The notes: generated by a model not told the origin, from the letters alone. A DNA stretch of 64,000 nt from Holophagae bacterium (GCA_029263455.1 JAJCXM010000008.1:620001-684000); one strand, 5' to 3'; counted from the stretch's first letter, positions 1 to 9,474 are shown. A program made the numbers and translations.

Positions 1-41
1 ATAGCGACCTGGATTTTGTTCAGGCAAGTCCGGAAGGACAA

Positions 42-1493
42 ATGAAAGCCCATATCGAATTGCCTCAGGCCTTTGGCGCTACAACCGACCGCGATGTTTT
101 ACAAGCTTATAGCGCTGATCCGTTACATGTTGCAATGCCTGATGCGGTCGTACGGCCCAAAAACGTAGAAGAGGTCAGTCGTATCTTGGCCTATTGCAAC
201 GAAAAACGCATTCCTGTAACAGCGTGCGGCAACCAAACATCGCTGACCGCAGCGGCGATTACTGATCAAGGTATTCTGATGAGCAGCGAGAGGCTAGACG
301 CGTCTTGGCGAATCGAGGAAGACACACAAATGCCTGGCCGTTGGTTGGCCTTTGTGGGTGTGGCAGCCAATTTAGCGGCATTTCAAGATGATCTAGCTGC
401 TCAAGGTTTCTTTTACCCGCCAGATCCAACCAGCCGGGCTGAGGTTATGGTTGGAGCGACGGTGGCGACCAATGCTTCGGGTGAAGATTCATTTAAATAT
501 GGCTCCACGCGACGATGGGTGAGGGGTTTACAGTACGTCCGTGCCGATGGCGAAGTAAGAAACGTGATGCGTGATGCTAAGCAAGTGGCCAACGGTAGCA
601 AGAATTCATGTGGGCTTCCTATTCGCGACTCTGAAGTTGATCTTTTGATCGGTAGCGAAGGTACGCTGGGTATTCTTACGCAGGTGATTGTGGAGGTGCT
701 TCCGAAGGTACCCGATTATGTGTCCATGCTTGTTTTTCTGAATAGCGAACAGTCTGTCTTAAGTGCGGTACAGCAAATTGTCGCTGAAGCAGGGCCCGAG
801 CTGCGCTGCTGTGAATACATGGATAATGCGGCGCTCGATATTCTCAGAGAACACGCCGACGATTTTTCTTGTCCCGACGAAACCAATGCCGTCTTATATC
901 TCAAAGCCGAATTTGAGGGGGATAGCAGTCTTGTGGTGGAATCTTGGTATACGCGATTTGAATCTTTGTTCTCGAAAATGGGGACCCCTCATTTAGCAGA
1001 CGCCATTCAGGTATTTGAAGATCCGCCCGGGCAACGACGGCTACGCGAATGGAGACATTTAGTGCCTGCTACCATTAATGAACGGGCCGCTCGTTTCCGT
1101 GATTTTGGCGGGGGCAAGGTGAGTTCCGACTGGTATGTTCCTGTTGATCAAATCGCTGAAATGATGGCTGAGGTACGCCGCGACCAAGGTTCAAGCAAGT
1201 GGATCGTTTTTGGGCATATTGGCAACGGTCATCCGCATTTCAATTTCATTGCAGAGGATTTGCGTCAATATCAGCACGATCGCATGTTGTTATTCAAACA
1301 TTGTGAGGCAGCAGTCAGGCGTGGAGGTGGCGTAAGCGCTGAACACGGCATTGGCAAAAAGAAAGCGAAGTTATTGGAGACACAATATAGCGCAAGCGAA
1401 GTTCAAGAGATGCTAGCGGTCAAGAAATCTTTTGATCCTAACCGTATCTTGGCGCCCGGTAACATCTTCGCGGCTCATTTGTGGCACCGTTGA
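42..1493 (+). CDS. FAD-linked oxidase, GlcD / D-lactate dehydrogenase family
   Basis: Probably oxidises a 2-hydroxy acid (D-lactate, glycolate or a relative) with FAD, feeding electrons to a quinone or cytochrome; the substrate cannot be read from the sequence. The 483-residue protein has the family's two parts: an N-terminal PCMH-type FAD domain (GATVATNASG near residues 138-147) and a C-terminal cap with GHIGNGHPH (about 390-398) and AEHGIGKKK (about 433). ATG at 42 has a GGAAGGA ribosome site just upstream, but the frame stays open to the left edge, so the true start could lie outside the window. A second frame ends at 43-45, overlapping this ATG as ATGA, so an upstream gene may be translationally coupled. 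It converges on coaE with an 11-base gap. Confidence 0.85.
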   Translation: MKAHIELPQAFGATTDRDVLQAYSADPLHVAMPDAVVRPKNVEEVSRILAYCNEKRIPVTACGNQTSLTAAAITDQGILMSSERLDASWRIEEDTQMPGRWLAFVGVAANLAAFQDDLAAQGFFYPPDPTSRAEVMVGATVATNASGEDSFKYGSTRRWVRGLQYVRADGEVRNVMRDAKQVANGSKNSCGLPIRDSEVDLLIGSEGTLGILTQVIVEVLPKVPDYVSMLVFLNSEQSVLSAVQQIVAEAGPELRCCEYMDNAALDILREHADDFSCPDETNAVLYLKAEFEGDSSLVVESWYTRFESLFSKMGTPHLADAIQVFEDPPGQRRLREWRHLVPATINERAARFRDFGGGKVSSDWYVPVDQIAEMMAEVRRDQGSSKWIVFGHIGNGHPHFNFIAEDLRQYQHDRMLLFKHCEAAVRRGGGVSAEHGIGKKKAKLLETQYSASEVQEMLAVKKSFDPNRILAPGNIFAAHLWHR

Positions 1494-1504
1494 CTTAGCA
1501 AGAC

Positions 1505-2110
1505 CTATTTCAAATCGACGCGCCTCAATACGGCCAACAGCACATCCACCTTAGCTTCCAGTGTAGCCATAGAACCATCATTTACGATTTCGTGGTCGGC
1601 ATGAAGTCGTTTTTCTTCATCTGTCCATTGTCGAGCCATGAGTTTGGTAGCCAAATCCTTGCTCATGCCGTCTCGGGAGACGAGCCTCTTTAGTCTTTCC
1701 TCTTTTGGGGCGGTAACCAGAATAATGCGATCGTATCGAGAAGCCGATCCAGCTTCAAGCAATAAAGCTGCCTCAACAAAGGCAAAAGGAGTTCCGGCAC
1801 GAGCCAATTCGGCGAGTTGGTTGGCTATACGCTGCCTGATCAGAGGGTGGATGATTCGATTGAGTAACGCTTGGGCTTCGGCGTCCTGAGCGATCCGGAT
1901 TCTTAGTTCTTTTCGATTTAAGCTGCCGTCCGCAAGGAGAATGTCGGGACCAAATGCGGCCGCTACTCGGCCAAGTCCGTCTTCGCCCGGCCGCACCACG
2001 TCACGAGCGATCTGATCGGCGTCAATAACCTTAATTCCGCGGTTATTTAAGAATTTGGCGACGGCAGACTTTCCGCTAGCGATGCCACCGGTCAATCCGT
2101 AAACGTTCAC
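1505..2110 (-). CDS. coaE: Dephospho-CoA kinase
   Basis: Catalyses the last step of coenzyme A synthesis, ATP-dependent phosphorylation of the 3'-hydroxyl of dephospho-CoA, in the cytoplasm. The 201-residue length is typical. The P-loop GGIASGKS is at residues 8-15, followed by the DADQIARDVV segment and the HPLIRQRI helix that are hallmarks of CoaE. The start is GTG at 2110, only 7 bases after the acyl-CoA dehydrogenase stop, so the two genes are very probably co-transcribed. The ribosome site is weak, which fits translational coupling. Confidence 0.95.
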   Translation of the reverse strand: MNVYGLTGGIASGKSAVAKFLNNRGIKVIDADQIARDVVRPGEDGLGRVAAAFGPDILLADGSLNRKELRIRIAQDAEAQALLNRIIHPLIRQRIANQLAELARAGTPFAFVEAALLLEAGSASRYDRIILVTAPKEERLKRLVSRDGMSKDLATKLMARQWTDEEKRLHADHEIVNDGSMATLEAKVDVLLAVLRRVDLK

Positions 2111-2117
2111 CTTTTGC

Positions 2118-3275
2118 TTAATGCCCTGCGTCGGTCTGCTTTTTGAGTTCGCGTGCGATCACTAATTTCTGTACTTCGGAGGTACCTTCACCGATCGTAC
2201 ACAATTTTGAATCGCGCCAGAACTTCTCGGCAGGATAATCGCGCAGATAGCCATAACCACCATGAATTTGCACGCATTCTTCGGAAGCCCAAACAGCTAC
2301 TTCCGAGGCGTAGTATTTGGCCATCGCCGAGTCGATCGTTTTGCCGTGACCAGCATCTTTGGAAGCAGCTGCCTTCAGCGTTAATAACCGCGACGCTTCA
2401 ATGCGAGTCGCCATATCGGCTAATTTGAATTGGATTCCTTGAAAACTATCGATTGAGCGATCAAACTGATTTCGTTGTGCCGCATATCTACGAGCTGCAT
2501 CGAAGGCTCCTCGAGCAATCCCTAACGACAAGGCCGCAATTGATATGCGCCCTCCGTCCAACACTTTCATCGCTTGTTTGAAGCCTTCATTCACATTTCC
2601 AATTAGGTTCTCATCAGGTACGAAACATTGGTCCATGACCAATTGTGCCGTTTCTGAACAACGCATTCCTACCTTGTTTTCTTTTTTAGCGCCATACCAA
2701 CCTGGCATGGTCTTGTCCAAAATAAAGGCGCTGATGCCACGGGTCTTTTTCGCTGGTTCGGTATTAACCAAGACGACGGCAACGTCGCCACTGATCGCAT
2801 GGGTAATAAAATTCTTGGTGCCGTTAAGGATCCAGCCACCATCCGTTTTTTTGGCTGTAGAAATCATTCCGCCTGAGTCCGAACCGGATCCTGGTTCAGT
2901 CAATCCCCAAGCACCCAAGTATTCACCAGTCGCTAACTTAGGGATGTATTTTTGTTTTTGTAGCTCGTTGCCGTGATTCAGGATATGTCCCGTGCACAAT
3001 GAGTTGTGAGCAGCAACGCCAAGAGCGACACCGCCACAAACGGAAGCTATTTCCTCCAGAACGGCAACATAGTCGACGTATTTATAACCTGAACCGCCGT
3101 AAGTCTCAGGAACCAAAACGCCCAACAGCCCGAGCTGGCCCATCTCCTTAAAGACGTCGACGGGAAAGGATTCCTTTTCGTCCCAAACATTAATGTGGGG
3201 ACGAATGCGCTCGTCAGCAAATTTGGCAATCGACTGGATGAGCATTTCCTGGTCTTCGGAATATCCTACGGCCAT
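2118..3275 (-). CDS. Acyl-CoA dehydrogenase
   Basis: FAD enzyme that introduces the trans-2 double bond in an acyl-CoA (fatty-acid or branched-chain amino-acid catabolism) and passes electrons to electron-transfer flavoprotein. The 385-residue protein has the short/branched-chain family pattern: LTEPGSGSDSGG (FAD/substrate contacts), the CVQIHGGYGYLRDYPAEKFWRD block, and GEGTSEVQKLVIARELK, whose glutamate corresponds to the usual catalytic base position. The start was chosen at the ATG at 3275 because AAAGGAG lies 5-6 bases upstream; the frame is open for 23 further codons to 3344 with no better signal. First gene of a pair with coaE. Chain-length specificity is not visible. Confidence 0.92.
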   Translation of the reverse strand: MAVGYSEDQEMLIQSIAKFADERIRPHINVWDEKESFPVDVFKEMGQLGLLGVLVPETYGGSGYKYVDYVAVLEEIASVCGGVALGVAAHNSLCTGHILNHGNELQKQKYIPKLATGEYLGAWGLTEPGSGSDSGGMISTAKKTDGGWILNGTKNFITHAISGDVAVVLVNTEPAKKTRGISAFILDKTMPGWYGAKKENKVGMRCSETAQLVMDQCFVPDENLIGNVNEGFKQAMKVLDGGRISIAALSLGIARGAFDAARRYAAQRNQFDRSIDSFQGIQFKLADMATRIEASRLLTLKAAASKDAGHGKTIDSAMAKYYASEVAVWASEECVQIHGGYGYLRDYPAEKFWRDSKLCTIGEGTSEVQKLVIARELKKQTDAGH

Positions 3276-3402
3276 GGGTTCTCCTTTAATGGCATAAATA
3301 ATTGACCTTTTGTTTGTTCGCCGCCTCGATGTTTGGCAAAACATTCCATTATAGCGATTCGTTGTAAACCCGCAATAGCACTGGGTTTGGGTGAATGGTC
3401 AT

Positions 3403-4560
3403 TCATTTATCGCGCAAGCTTGTGGCGAGTTCAGCAACCGCGAATTGCAACTGGTTGGTGTCGTTGTGGATATGGGCGGAGAAACGGATATGACCGTCTG
3501 GAGAACCGAGAATCACACCGCGTTTGGCCAGAGAGCGGATGATGGGTCTTGGGTCAAGTGATGGCATCGGGATAGACACGATGCCGGCTTCTGGTTTAGA
3601 GGCAGGCGATAATCCTGCCTGTTCTAAATCAAGCCAACAGCTTTCAGCGAGTGAACGAATACGCTGGGAGACGGTTTCAGGACCAAGTTCGTTGATCATC
3701 TGTACAGATTCTGCCAGACCTGCGATGCCTAAATTATTGGAAGTGCCAAACTCGATACGATCTGCCGTTTCTCTATACGGCTTGTCGTAATTAACGAGGT
3801 TGCCGCCGCGGGTGAGGAAGTCGATCGGGTCGATTTGACTCAACCAATTTGCGAATTCAGGCCTCATGCGACCTTTCCATTTGGGATGTACATACAAGAA
3901 CCCTGTGCCCTCAGGTCCTAGCAACCATTTGTGGCCGCCCGCTGTCACGAAATCGATGTCGTGCTGACTAAGATCTAGAGTCAGGGGAACAATTCCCTGA
4001 ATGGCATCAACACAAATAGCCACTTGAAATTCTTGGCGTAGTTGGGCTAATTGCGAGATCGCAATGACTTGGCCTGTCTGATATTGCACCCAGGACACGG
4101 CCAACAACCGAGGTTTCTTTTTCATGACCTCGTGAAAGGCGCTGCTCTGTAAGATGATGTCATTCACGTCGAGCCATTCGACATTGAGGCGGTAGCGTTT
4201 TGCCGCCATCAACCAGGTCACGGTATTAGCTGGGAACTCACCGCGTACTAAAACAATGGTGTCGCCTTCTTGCCAGGGAAACTCTTGTGCGACGACCATT
4301 AGGCCGTGAGATGTGTTGTGGGTGATGCCAAAACATTCGCTGGGTGCATGCATAAGTTGGCCTAGTCCCTTACGTAACTTGGCTTTTACATCTAACCCGC
4401 TGCTCCAAGAAAACGAGCCTTTTTCCATGAAGGCGGTGATGTAGTTATTAATCGCACAAGCGACCCGCACACACGTTGGGCCCGCCCCTGCGTGATTTAG
4501 ATAGGCTGGCACGGATATGTGATGAAACTGCTCGTCGCGAATTTTTTCCCATGAATGCAT
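3403..4560 (-). CDS. PLP-dependent aminotransferase class V (cysteine desulfurase/epimerase-like)
   Basis: Fold-type I PLP enzyme of the class V family, which includes cysteine desulfurases, selenocysteine lyases, kynureninases and isopenicillin N epimerase-like proteins. Visible signatures are the DAIQG segment for pyridine-ring binding and GGHKWLLGPEGTGF with the Schiff-base lysine at residue 211. Its 385 residues are normal. ATG at 4560 is preceded by AAGGAG with a 5-base spacer. No reactive-loop cysteine typical of IscS/NifS was recognised, which argues against a standard desulfurase. No Isc/Suf genes are nearby and it appears monocistronic, so the substrate is unknown. Confidence 0.85.
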   Translation of the reverse strand: MHSWEKIRDEQFHHISVPAYLNHAGAGPTCVRVACAINNYITAFMEKGSFSWSSGLDVKAKLRKGLGQLMHAPSECFGITHNTSHGLMVVAQEFPWQEGDTIVLVRGEFPANTVTWLMAAKRYRLNVEWLDVNDIILQSSAFHEVMKKKPRLLAVSWVQYQTGQVIAISQLAQLRQEFQVAICVDAIQGIVPLTLDLSQHDIDFVTAGGHKWLLGPEGTGFLYVHPKWKGRMRPEFANWLSQIDPIDFLTRGGNLVNYDKPYRETADRIEFGTSNNLGIAGLAESVQMINELGPETVSQRIRSLAESCWLDLEQAGLSPASKPEAGIVSIPMPSLDPRPIIRSLAKRGVILGSPDGHIRFSAHIHNDTNQLQFAVAELATSLRDK

Positions 4561-4631
4561 ATTTTCTCCTTGGAATGGTCCCTGTGCCGCGATTGAGTGG
4601 TTCTTGATAGGCAGGATTTATTGAAGCTTGT

Positions 4632-4660
4632 TTGCCTGAATCAAGGCATCAAGCTAGAAT
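4632..4660 (+). promoter_or_regulatory. Sigma-70-type promoter for the first Ser/Thr kinase
   Basis: TTGCCT (4632-4637) and TAGAAT (4655-4660) are separated by 17 bases, a good housekeeping promoter. It is followed by a short inverted repeat GTCTA-TT-TAGAC (4668-4679) near the expected transcription start, possibly an operator. Confidence 0.55.
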
Positions 4661-4667
4661 GTAAAAA

Positions 4668-4681
4668 GTCTATTTAGACAA
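4668..4681. promoter_or_regulatory. Inverted repeat GTCTA-TT-TAGAC with TTTAGACAA motif
   Basis: Five-base arms GTCTA and TAGAC flank TT just downstream of the putative -10 box. The right arm is part of TTTAGACAA, whose complement TTGTCTAAA recurs at 8115-8123 and 12915-12923, both intergenic. Likely a regulator-binding site; the regulator is unknown. Confidence 0.35.
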
Positions 4682-4706
4682 TTTATCCGGGCCAAGAGGC
4701 TGCTCA

Positions 4707-5966
4707 GTGACCGCAACGCTCTCGAAACTTGGAAAGTACCAGATTCTAGGTGTATTGGGCAAAGGTTCGATGGGTGTGGTCTACAAAGGTGTTGATCCCC
4801 GCATCGGGAAACTGGTCGCGATTAAGACCATGAACCAAAAGAACCTTTCTGATCCCAACATGCAAGAACGTTTTTATCGCGAAGGTAATATCCTTGGTCA
4901 ACTCAATCACCGGAATATTATAAGCGTCTACAACGTAGGTGAGGACCAAGAAACCTGTTACATCGCCATGGAGTATCTCGATGGCACGACGCTCGAGAAA
5001 ATTGTCCGCGGCAAGAAAAGGAATCTGCCACTGCAGATGCGATTGGAAATCGTCAAGCAAGTGTGTGAAGGGGTGCATGCAGCCCACCAGCAAGGGATTA
5101 TTCACCGCGATCTCAAGCCCGCAAACATTTTTTTACTGAATGATGACCATGTCAAAGTGCTCGACTTTGGCGTCGCACACTTCAAGAATAGTCAATTGAC
5201 GACTTCAGGTGTGGTCATCGGGACCATTAACTACATAGCTCCAGAACAAATCACCGGTCTCAAGATTGATCTTCGAGCCGATATTTTTAGCATAGGCGTC
5301 ATTTTGTTTGAATTACTTGCCAACAAACATCCATTTGTTGGCAAGAACCTATCGCAAACAATGGTCAGAATTATTAATGAAGACACGCCACGAGTTCCCG
5401 ATATACCAGATTCGTTGAACCAAGTTGTACGCAAATCTCTGCAAAAGGACCGTGATCAACGTTACTCAAGCGCCATGGAATTGGCGAACGACTTGGAAAA
5501 CGTGATGCGTACACAAGCCTTCGTGGACACACTCAACGACGAAACCATTGTTGATGCAGATCTGCAGAAGGCGCAAAAATCCTACGTTCGAAAACTCGTC
5601 GAGGAACGGATCGGCTCCATTGAAGAGGCCTTAAAAAACGAGGAAGTGGATCAAGCCAAAGATCTGATTGAACAACTATCTAGTTTTGTAGATAACACGG
5701 CAGTCATCGAACCCCTGATGGCGCGTCTAAAAGAAGCGCAGAGCCAGCGCAAGAAACGCATTAGTTTTGTGACCCAGTTAACCCACGAAACGCTGCTCAA
5801 AGCCAACCGCGAAATGGACCAAAAACACTACGTAATGGCGATTGAATACTGTCAAAAAGTATTAAAAGTGGATCCAAATAATCAAGACGCGCGCATTATC
5901 AAAGCAAATTGCCTAAAGAAACTACAAAGCTTTATCGATCGCATCAAGAAATCCAGTTTGGCTTAA
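4707..5966 (+). CDS. Serine/threonine protein kinase with C-terminal helical/TPR region
   Basis: Hanks-type kinase, probably cytosolic. Residues about 11-270 hold the kinase domain: glycine loop GKGSMGVVYKG (18-28), ATP lysine K40, catalytic HRDLKPAN (Asp135), DFGVAH, and APEQ at the end of the activation segment. The C-terminal 130 residues are charged and helical, ending in a TPR-like stretch (YVMAIEYCQKVLKVDPNNQDARIIKANCL), probably for protein contacts. There is no transmembrane segment, unlike many bacterial kinases of this class. The start is GTG at 4707 after AAGAGG. Monocistronic, with its own promoter at 4632-4660. Substrates are unknown. Confidence 0.93.
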   Translation: MTATLSKLGKYQILGVLGKGSMGVVYKGVDPRIGKLVAIKTMNQKNLSDPNMQERFYREGNILGQLNHRNIISVYNVGEDQETCYIAMEYLDGTTLEKIVRGKKRNLPLQMRLEIVKQVCEGVHAAHQQGIIHRDLKPANIFLLNDDHVKVLDFGVAHFKNSQLTTSGVVIGTINYIAPEQITGLKIDLRADIFSIGVILFELLANKHPFVGKNLSQTMVRIINEDTPRVPDIPDSLNQVVRKSLQKDRDQRYSSAMELANDLENVMRTQAFVDTLNDETIVDADLQKAQKSYVRKLVEERIGSIEEALKNEEVDQAKDLIEQLSSFVDNTAVIEPLMARLKEAQSQRKKRISFVTQLTHETLLKANREMDQKHYVMAIEYCQKVLKVDPNNQDARIIKANCLKKLQSFIDRIKKSSLA

Positions 5967-5994
5967 GCGAAATGAAACAGCATATTTGAAGAAA

Positions 5995-6012
5995 TATTGT
6001 GCACTCACAATA
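5995..6012. terminator. Hairpin between convergent genes (weak terminator or structure)
   Basis: TATTGTG-CACT-CACAATA forms a perfect 7-base-pair stem with a 4-base loop, about 28 bases after the kinase stop. It is AT-rich and lacks a real T-run (only CTTT), so termination is uncertain. Confidence 0.3.
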
Positions 6013-6099
6013 CTTTGAATAGGAAAGCGACGTTTGCGATCGGCACAATGCGAGACAGCTTCATGCTAAGTCAAGCTGTGGACACTCGATTTGGTGTCA

Positions 6100-7983
6100 T
6101 CAATTTGAGTTAAGTTTTTTCTGGGGATTACTAAAGGCCAGGATCGTAGCCTGTGCACCTGAGTCATTCGAAGACTCGATTATCGTTTCGACGCAAATGC
6201 GATTGCGACCATTGTGTTTAGCCTGGTAAAGGCCCTTGTCGGCAAGGCGAATCAAGTCATAAGTAGAATGTCCTAACTGGGGGACAAAAGCGGCTACACC
6301 GACACTCACCGTCACTTTTCCAACTGGTGATTGGTAATGGGGCAACGCAAGGTTCTCGATCTCCTGGCGTATCCTTATGGCGATTTGACTAGCCCCGTCG
6401 ATATCGGTGTGGGGCAGTATGACCGCGAATTCCTCACCGCCGTAGCGGCTGACGAGATCGGCTGATCGTTTAGTAACTGCTTTTGCCGTCTGTGCAACGG
6501 TCCGCAAGCACTGGTCACCCTCTAAGTGACCGTAATGGTCGTTGTACTGCTTAAAGTAGTCGATGTCGATCATGAGCAAGGCGAGCGATTGTGTTTGTCT
6601 TATGTGACGGTCTAGCTCCAGTTGCAGCGTTTGGTCAAAGGCTCGTCGATTGGCAAGTCCTGTTAAACCATCGACGCGTGATAGTTCTTCTAGCTTCGTG
6701 TATAGGCGTTTTGTTTCGGTAATGTCCAGGCTAAGTCCGATTAAGTGTCGGTTGCCGTTTTCTGCCTCAAACGAAGACGTGACCATCGATGCCCAGCGTT
6801 CCTGGCCATCTCGATGGCGGAAGCGATGTTCGATTTTGAAGGCAATGCCTGAACACATCTTTTTGATCACGTCACCTGTTATTTTCCGGTCTTCCTCAAA
6901 GGTAATTGCCCTGATGACATCGTTGGGTTTTTCTAGCCATTTCTCGGGGGTGTGGCCCGTCAGTTGCAAGATAGCGTTATTAATGTAAAGAATTTTCTGC
7001 TCGTTGACGTCGAAAAGCCAAAAAGCTTCTTTCAGGTTCTCCGCCAGCGAACGGAATCGCCTCTCGTTGGCTTTGAGTTGACGCACTGCCTTCTCTCGTT
7101 CTGAACGGTTGACGTAGATGCCTTGTAGGACGGTTGCTCCATCGGCTTGACGAACTAAATGTGCCGCCCCTTCGACATATACTATTTCACCGGACTTGGT
7201 GACGAATTCACTTTGAAGCTGAGGAACCTGTTCTCCCGATGTAACCGCCCGAATCACCAGATGGTGCTTTTTGCGCATCTCCTTAGAGATAATATCGTTA
7301 ACGGTCAGACCGCCAATTTCGTCGCGTGAATATCCTAAGGTTTGTAACCAATAGGCGTTAACAAACAAGAAGCGACCGTCGCTATCCACATGATGAATAA
7401 AACATTGAGCTAGCTCTAAAAAAGCGCGCGAGTTTATGTCGTTTGTCTTCAGCTCAATTCGGTTTAATAGGGCCTGACGCAGATGATTAAGGTTTACGGA
7501 AAACAGAACCGCCCCACCCACTAGTGTAGGAACGAACGAGGGTTCCAAGAACGGATTGATGTTTAGTGACAATAAAGAAGCTGCCCATAGCGCGGCCGTA
7601 GCCAGAAAGTTGATGACGTAGTGAATATGGCTCATGGTCAAAAACGAGACAATGATGTGCATCGCGATGTAAATCTGTGCAATAGCTAGCTCGTGAGTCA
7701 CATCGATTAGTGTCCATATCTTGATCAAGAAAGTGAGGTAGATAGCCACGCCCCAGTGATGACTTTGGTGGCTTGGAATCCGCTTAGTCTTGATTAGATA
7801 AGCCACGCTATATGCCATCAATAGCAAGACTATATTGCCTGCATGCGCCGCCATAGATCGGTGCAGTAGGATGTCCCGAATGACGAAAACAGGTACTGCC
7901 ATCATCATGGAGATGGCGAGATACCTTAAGACCGTTAGATAACTGCTATCTAGCTTCGATCGAAGTTGCGTTTCCTTGTTCAT
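6100..7983 (-). CDS. Membrane diguanylate cyclase with two PAS domains
   Basis: Synthesises cyclic di-GMP. The N-terminal ~180 residues form several hydrophobic helices (membrane sensor), followed by PAS 1 (about 188-300), PAS 2 (about 308-430, then a PAC-type segment) and a GGDEF domain from about 438. The active-site motif is GGEEF at 515-519, and the inhibitory-site RxxD (RSAD, 506-509) sits exactly five residues before it, so product inhibition is expected. ATG at 7983 has AGAGGAG upstream. The gene follows the NtrC-type regulator on the same strand after 156 bases. That gap holds an inverted repeat and an imperfect sigma-54 promoter, suggesting separate, activator-dependent transcription. 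Confidence 0.92.
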   Translation of the reverse strand: MNKETQLRSKLDSSYLTVLRYLAISMMMAVPVFVIRDILLHRSMAAHAGNIVLLLMAYSVAYLIKTKRIPSHQSHHWGVAIYLTFLIKIWTLIDVTHELAIAQIYIAMHIIVSFLTMSHIHYVINFLATAALWAASLLSLNINPFLEPSFVPTLVGGAVLFSVNLNHLRQALLNRIELKTNDINSRAFLELAQCFIHHVDSDGRFLFVNAYWLQTLGYSRDEIGGLTVNDIISKEMRKKHHLVIRAVTSGEQVPQLQSEFVTKSGEIVYVEGAAHLVRQADGATVLQGIYVNRSEREKAVRQLKANERRFRSLAENLKEAFWLFDVNEQKILYINNAILQLTGHTPEKWLEKPNDVIRAITFEEDRKITGDVIKKMCSGIAFKIEHRFRHRDGQERWASMVTSSFEAENGNRHLIGLSLDITETKRLYTKLEELSRVDGLTGLANRRAFDQTLQLELDRHIRQTQSLALLMIDIDYFKQYNDHYGHLEGDQCLRTVAQTAKAVTKRSADLVSRYGGEEFAVILPHTDIDGASQIAIRIRQEIENLALPHYQSPVGKVTVSVGVAAFVPQLGHSTYDLIRLADKGLYQAKHNGRNRICVETIIESSNDSGAQATILAFSNPQKKLNSN

Positions 7984-8026
7984 GGTCGCTCCTCTGAGAA
8001 ATGCTTATCTCTCCAAAGAGCTCTGT

Positions 8027-8042
8027 CTCAACTATCGTGCCA
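8027..8042 (-). promoter_or_regulatory. Imperfect sigma-54-type promoter before the diguanylate cyclase
   Basis: On the minus strand the sequence reads TGGCACG-ATAG-TTGAG. The -24 element is a perfect match at the right spacing, but the normally invariant -12 GC is GA. The site lies about 45 bases upstream of the ATG. Tentative. Confidence 0.3.
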
Positions 8043-8099
8043 CTAAATAAGTCTTTTGTTTTGTTGCATTTATGTCTTTTAGGTGATGGGGCGTGTGAT

Positions 8100-8127
8100 G
8101 AATTTTAGACGATGTTGTCTAAAATTC
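8100..8127. promoter_or_regulatory. Perfect 11-base inverted repeat, operator or hairpin
   Basis: GAATTTTAGAC and GTCTAAAATTC flank a 6-base loop, starting 12 bases after the end of the NtrC-type gene. It could be a hairpin ending that transcript, but neither side has a T-run. It also sits about 60-85 bases upstream of the imperfect sigma-54 site at 8027-8042, where activator sites are usually found. The right arm contains TTGTCTAAA. Confidence 0.45.
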
Positions 8128-8139
8128 TACAATGCAGCC

Positions 8140-9474
8140 TTACTCGTCTTCACGTTTAAGCGCATAGGTGAGTTGTGCTCGAGTTAATCCCAACAGCTTG
8201 GCCGCTTTTGTTTGATTACCTGCTGTACGTCTCAGGGCTTCTTCCACCATTCTTTGCTTCGTGCTTTCAATGTTCAAATCGGAAAAATTTGATGGTTGCG
8301 TTACGGGAGCCAACCAACGATCTAATTCGTTCTTGTCGATGAAGTCACTTTGGTTGAAGATGAGACAGCGCTCGATCACATTGCTCAATTCGCGCAGATT
8401 ACCAGGCCAGGGATATTCCTTTAACCGGGCGACAGCGGAGTCGCGAAATGTGATTACTTTGCGATTGAGTTTGTGGGCGATTCGAGCAGCAAACATATCA
8501 GCCAGAACAGGGATATCCTCTGTTCGTTCCCGTAGATTTGGCAATTTAAATTGCACGACATTTAGACGGTAAAAGAGGTCGGATCTAAATGTTTTCTCCT
8601 GGACCATCGTTTCAAGATCACGATTGGTTGCGGCGACAAATCGAACATTGACTTCGATTTCCTTCATGCCGCCGACGCGCCTAAACCGAGACGTATCCAA
8701 AAGGCCCAGCAATTTTGCTTGAGTCGACTGGCTCATGTCCCCGATTTCATCAAGAAACAATGTGCCTCCGTGCGCGACTTCGGCCAAGCCAACCTTGGTC
8801 GCTCGAGCGTCGGTGAAAGCGCCTTTCTCATGACCAAATAGTTCACTCTCCAAAAGTTCGGCCGATAACGTGGTGCAAGTAACGTGAATGAAAGGGCTGG
8901 CCCGTCTTTGACTATTATAGTGAATAAGCTCAGCCAAGAAGCTTTTACCCACGCCACTTTCTCCGGTAATCAACAAAGTGTTTGATTCCGTGGCCGAGTA
9001 TGTCTTGGCCAGCTCGAATACATCTTCCATGGCTTTGGACTTAAATCGGACTTGATCGAAACTATAGAAGCTGTCTCGTTTCTGGTGGACCTGCTTGAGT
9101 TCGTTTTCCACTTCCTGGAGTCGTAGCGCGATTTCAACTTTCAAGCGCATGACGTTGGGCTGAAAGGGTTTTTCAAGAAAATCGATAGCCCCCAACTGCA
9201 TCGCTTTCACGCCTAAATCCGTTGATCCATATCCGGTAACAAACATGAACACAGGTAGTTGGTCCGGAGGGAGAGACTGAATAAGCTCTATCCCATTGCC
9301 ATCGCCGAGCTGGTAGTCAAGGATCATTAAGGACCATTTTTGTTGTGCCAGGGCGATGCGAGCTTCTTTGATTGACATGACATGATGAAAATTAACGCCT
9401 AGTTGCATTACGATCTGGCGCATCATCAAGCCAATGTTACGGTCGTCATCCACCAATAATATAGTTTTTGTCAT
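8140..9474 (-). CDS. NtrC-family sigma-54-dependent response regulator
   Basis: Activates sigma-54 RNA polymerase. The 444 residues have the classical order: receiver domain with phospho-acceptor Asp53 and Lys102, AAA+ domain with Walker A GESGVGKS (171-178), the sigma-54-contacting loop GAFTDA (218-223, a common variant of GAFTGA), Walker B LFLDEIGD (239-246), and a C-terminal Fis-type helix-turn-helix (GNQTKAAKLLGLTRAQL). No histidine kinase gene is adjacent, so it is an orphan. It stands between a diguanylate cyclase downstream and a divergent operon headed by a near-perfect sigma-54 promoter, the obvious candidate target. ATG at 9474 has only a weak ribosome site. Confidence 0.95.
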   Translation of the reverse strand: MTKTILLVDDDRNIGLMMRQIVMQLGVNFHHVMSIKEARIALAQQKWSLMILDYQLGDGNGIELIQSLPPDQLPVFMFVTGYGSTDLGVKAMQLGAIDFLEKPFQPNVMRLKVEIALRLQEVENELKQVHQKRDSFYSFDQVRFKSKAMEDVFELAKTYSATESNTLLITGESGVGKSFLAELIHYNSQRRASPFIHVTCTTLSAELLESELFGHEKGAFTDARATKVGLAEVAHGGTLFLDEIGDMSQSTQAKLLGLLDTSRFRRVGGMKEIEVNVRFVAATNRDLETMVQEKTFRSDLFYRLNVVQFKLPNLRERTEDIPVLADMFAARIAHKLNRKVITFRDSAVARLKEYPWPGNLRELSNVIERCLIFNQSDFIDKNELDRWLAPVTQPSNFSDLNIESTKQRMVEEALRRTAGNQTKAAKLLGLTRAQLTYALKREDE

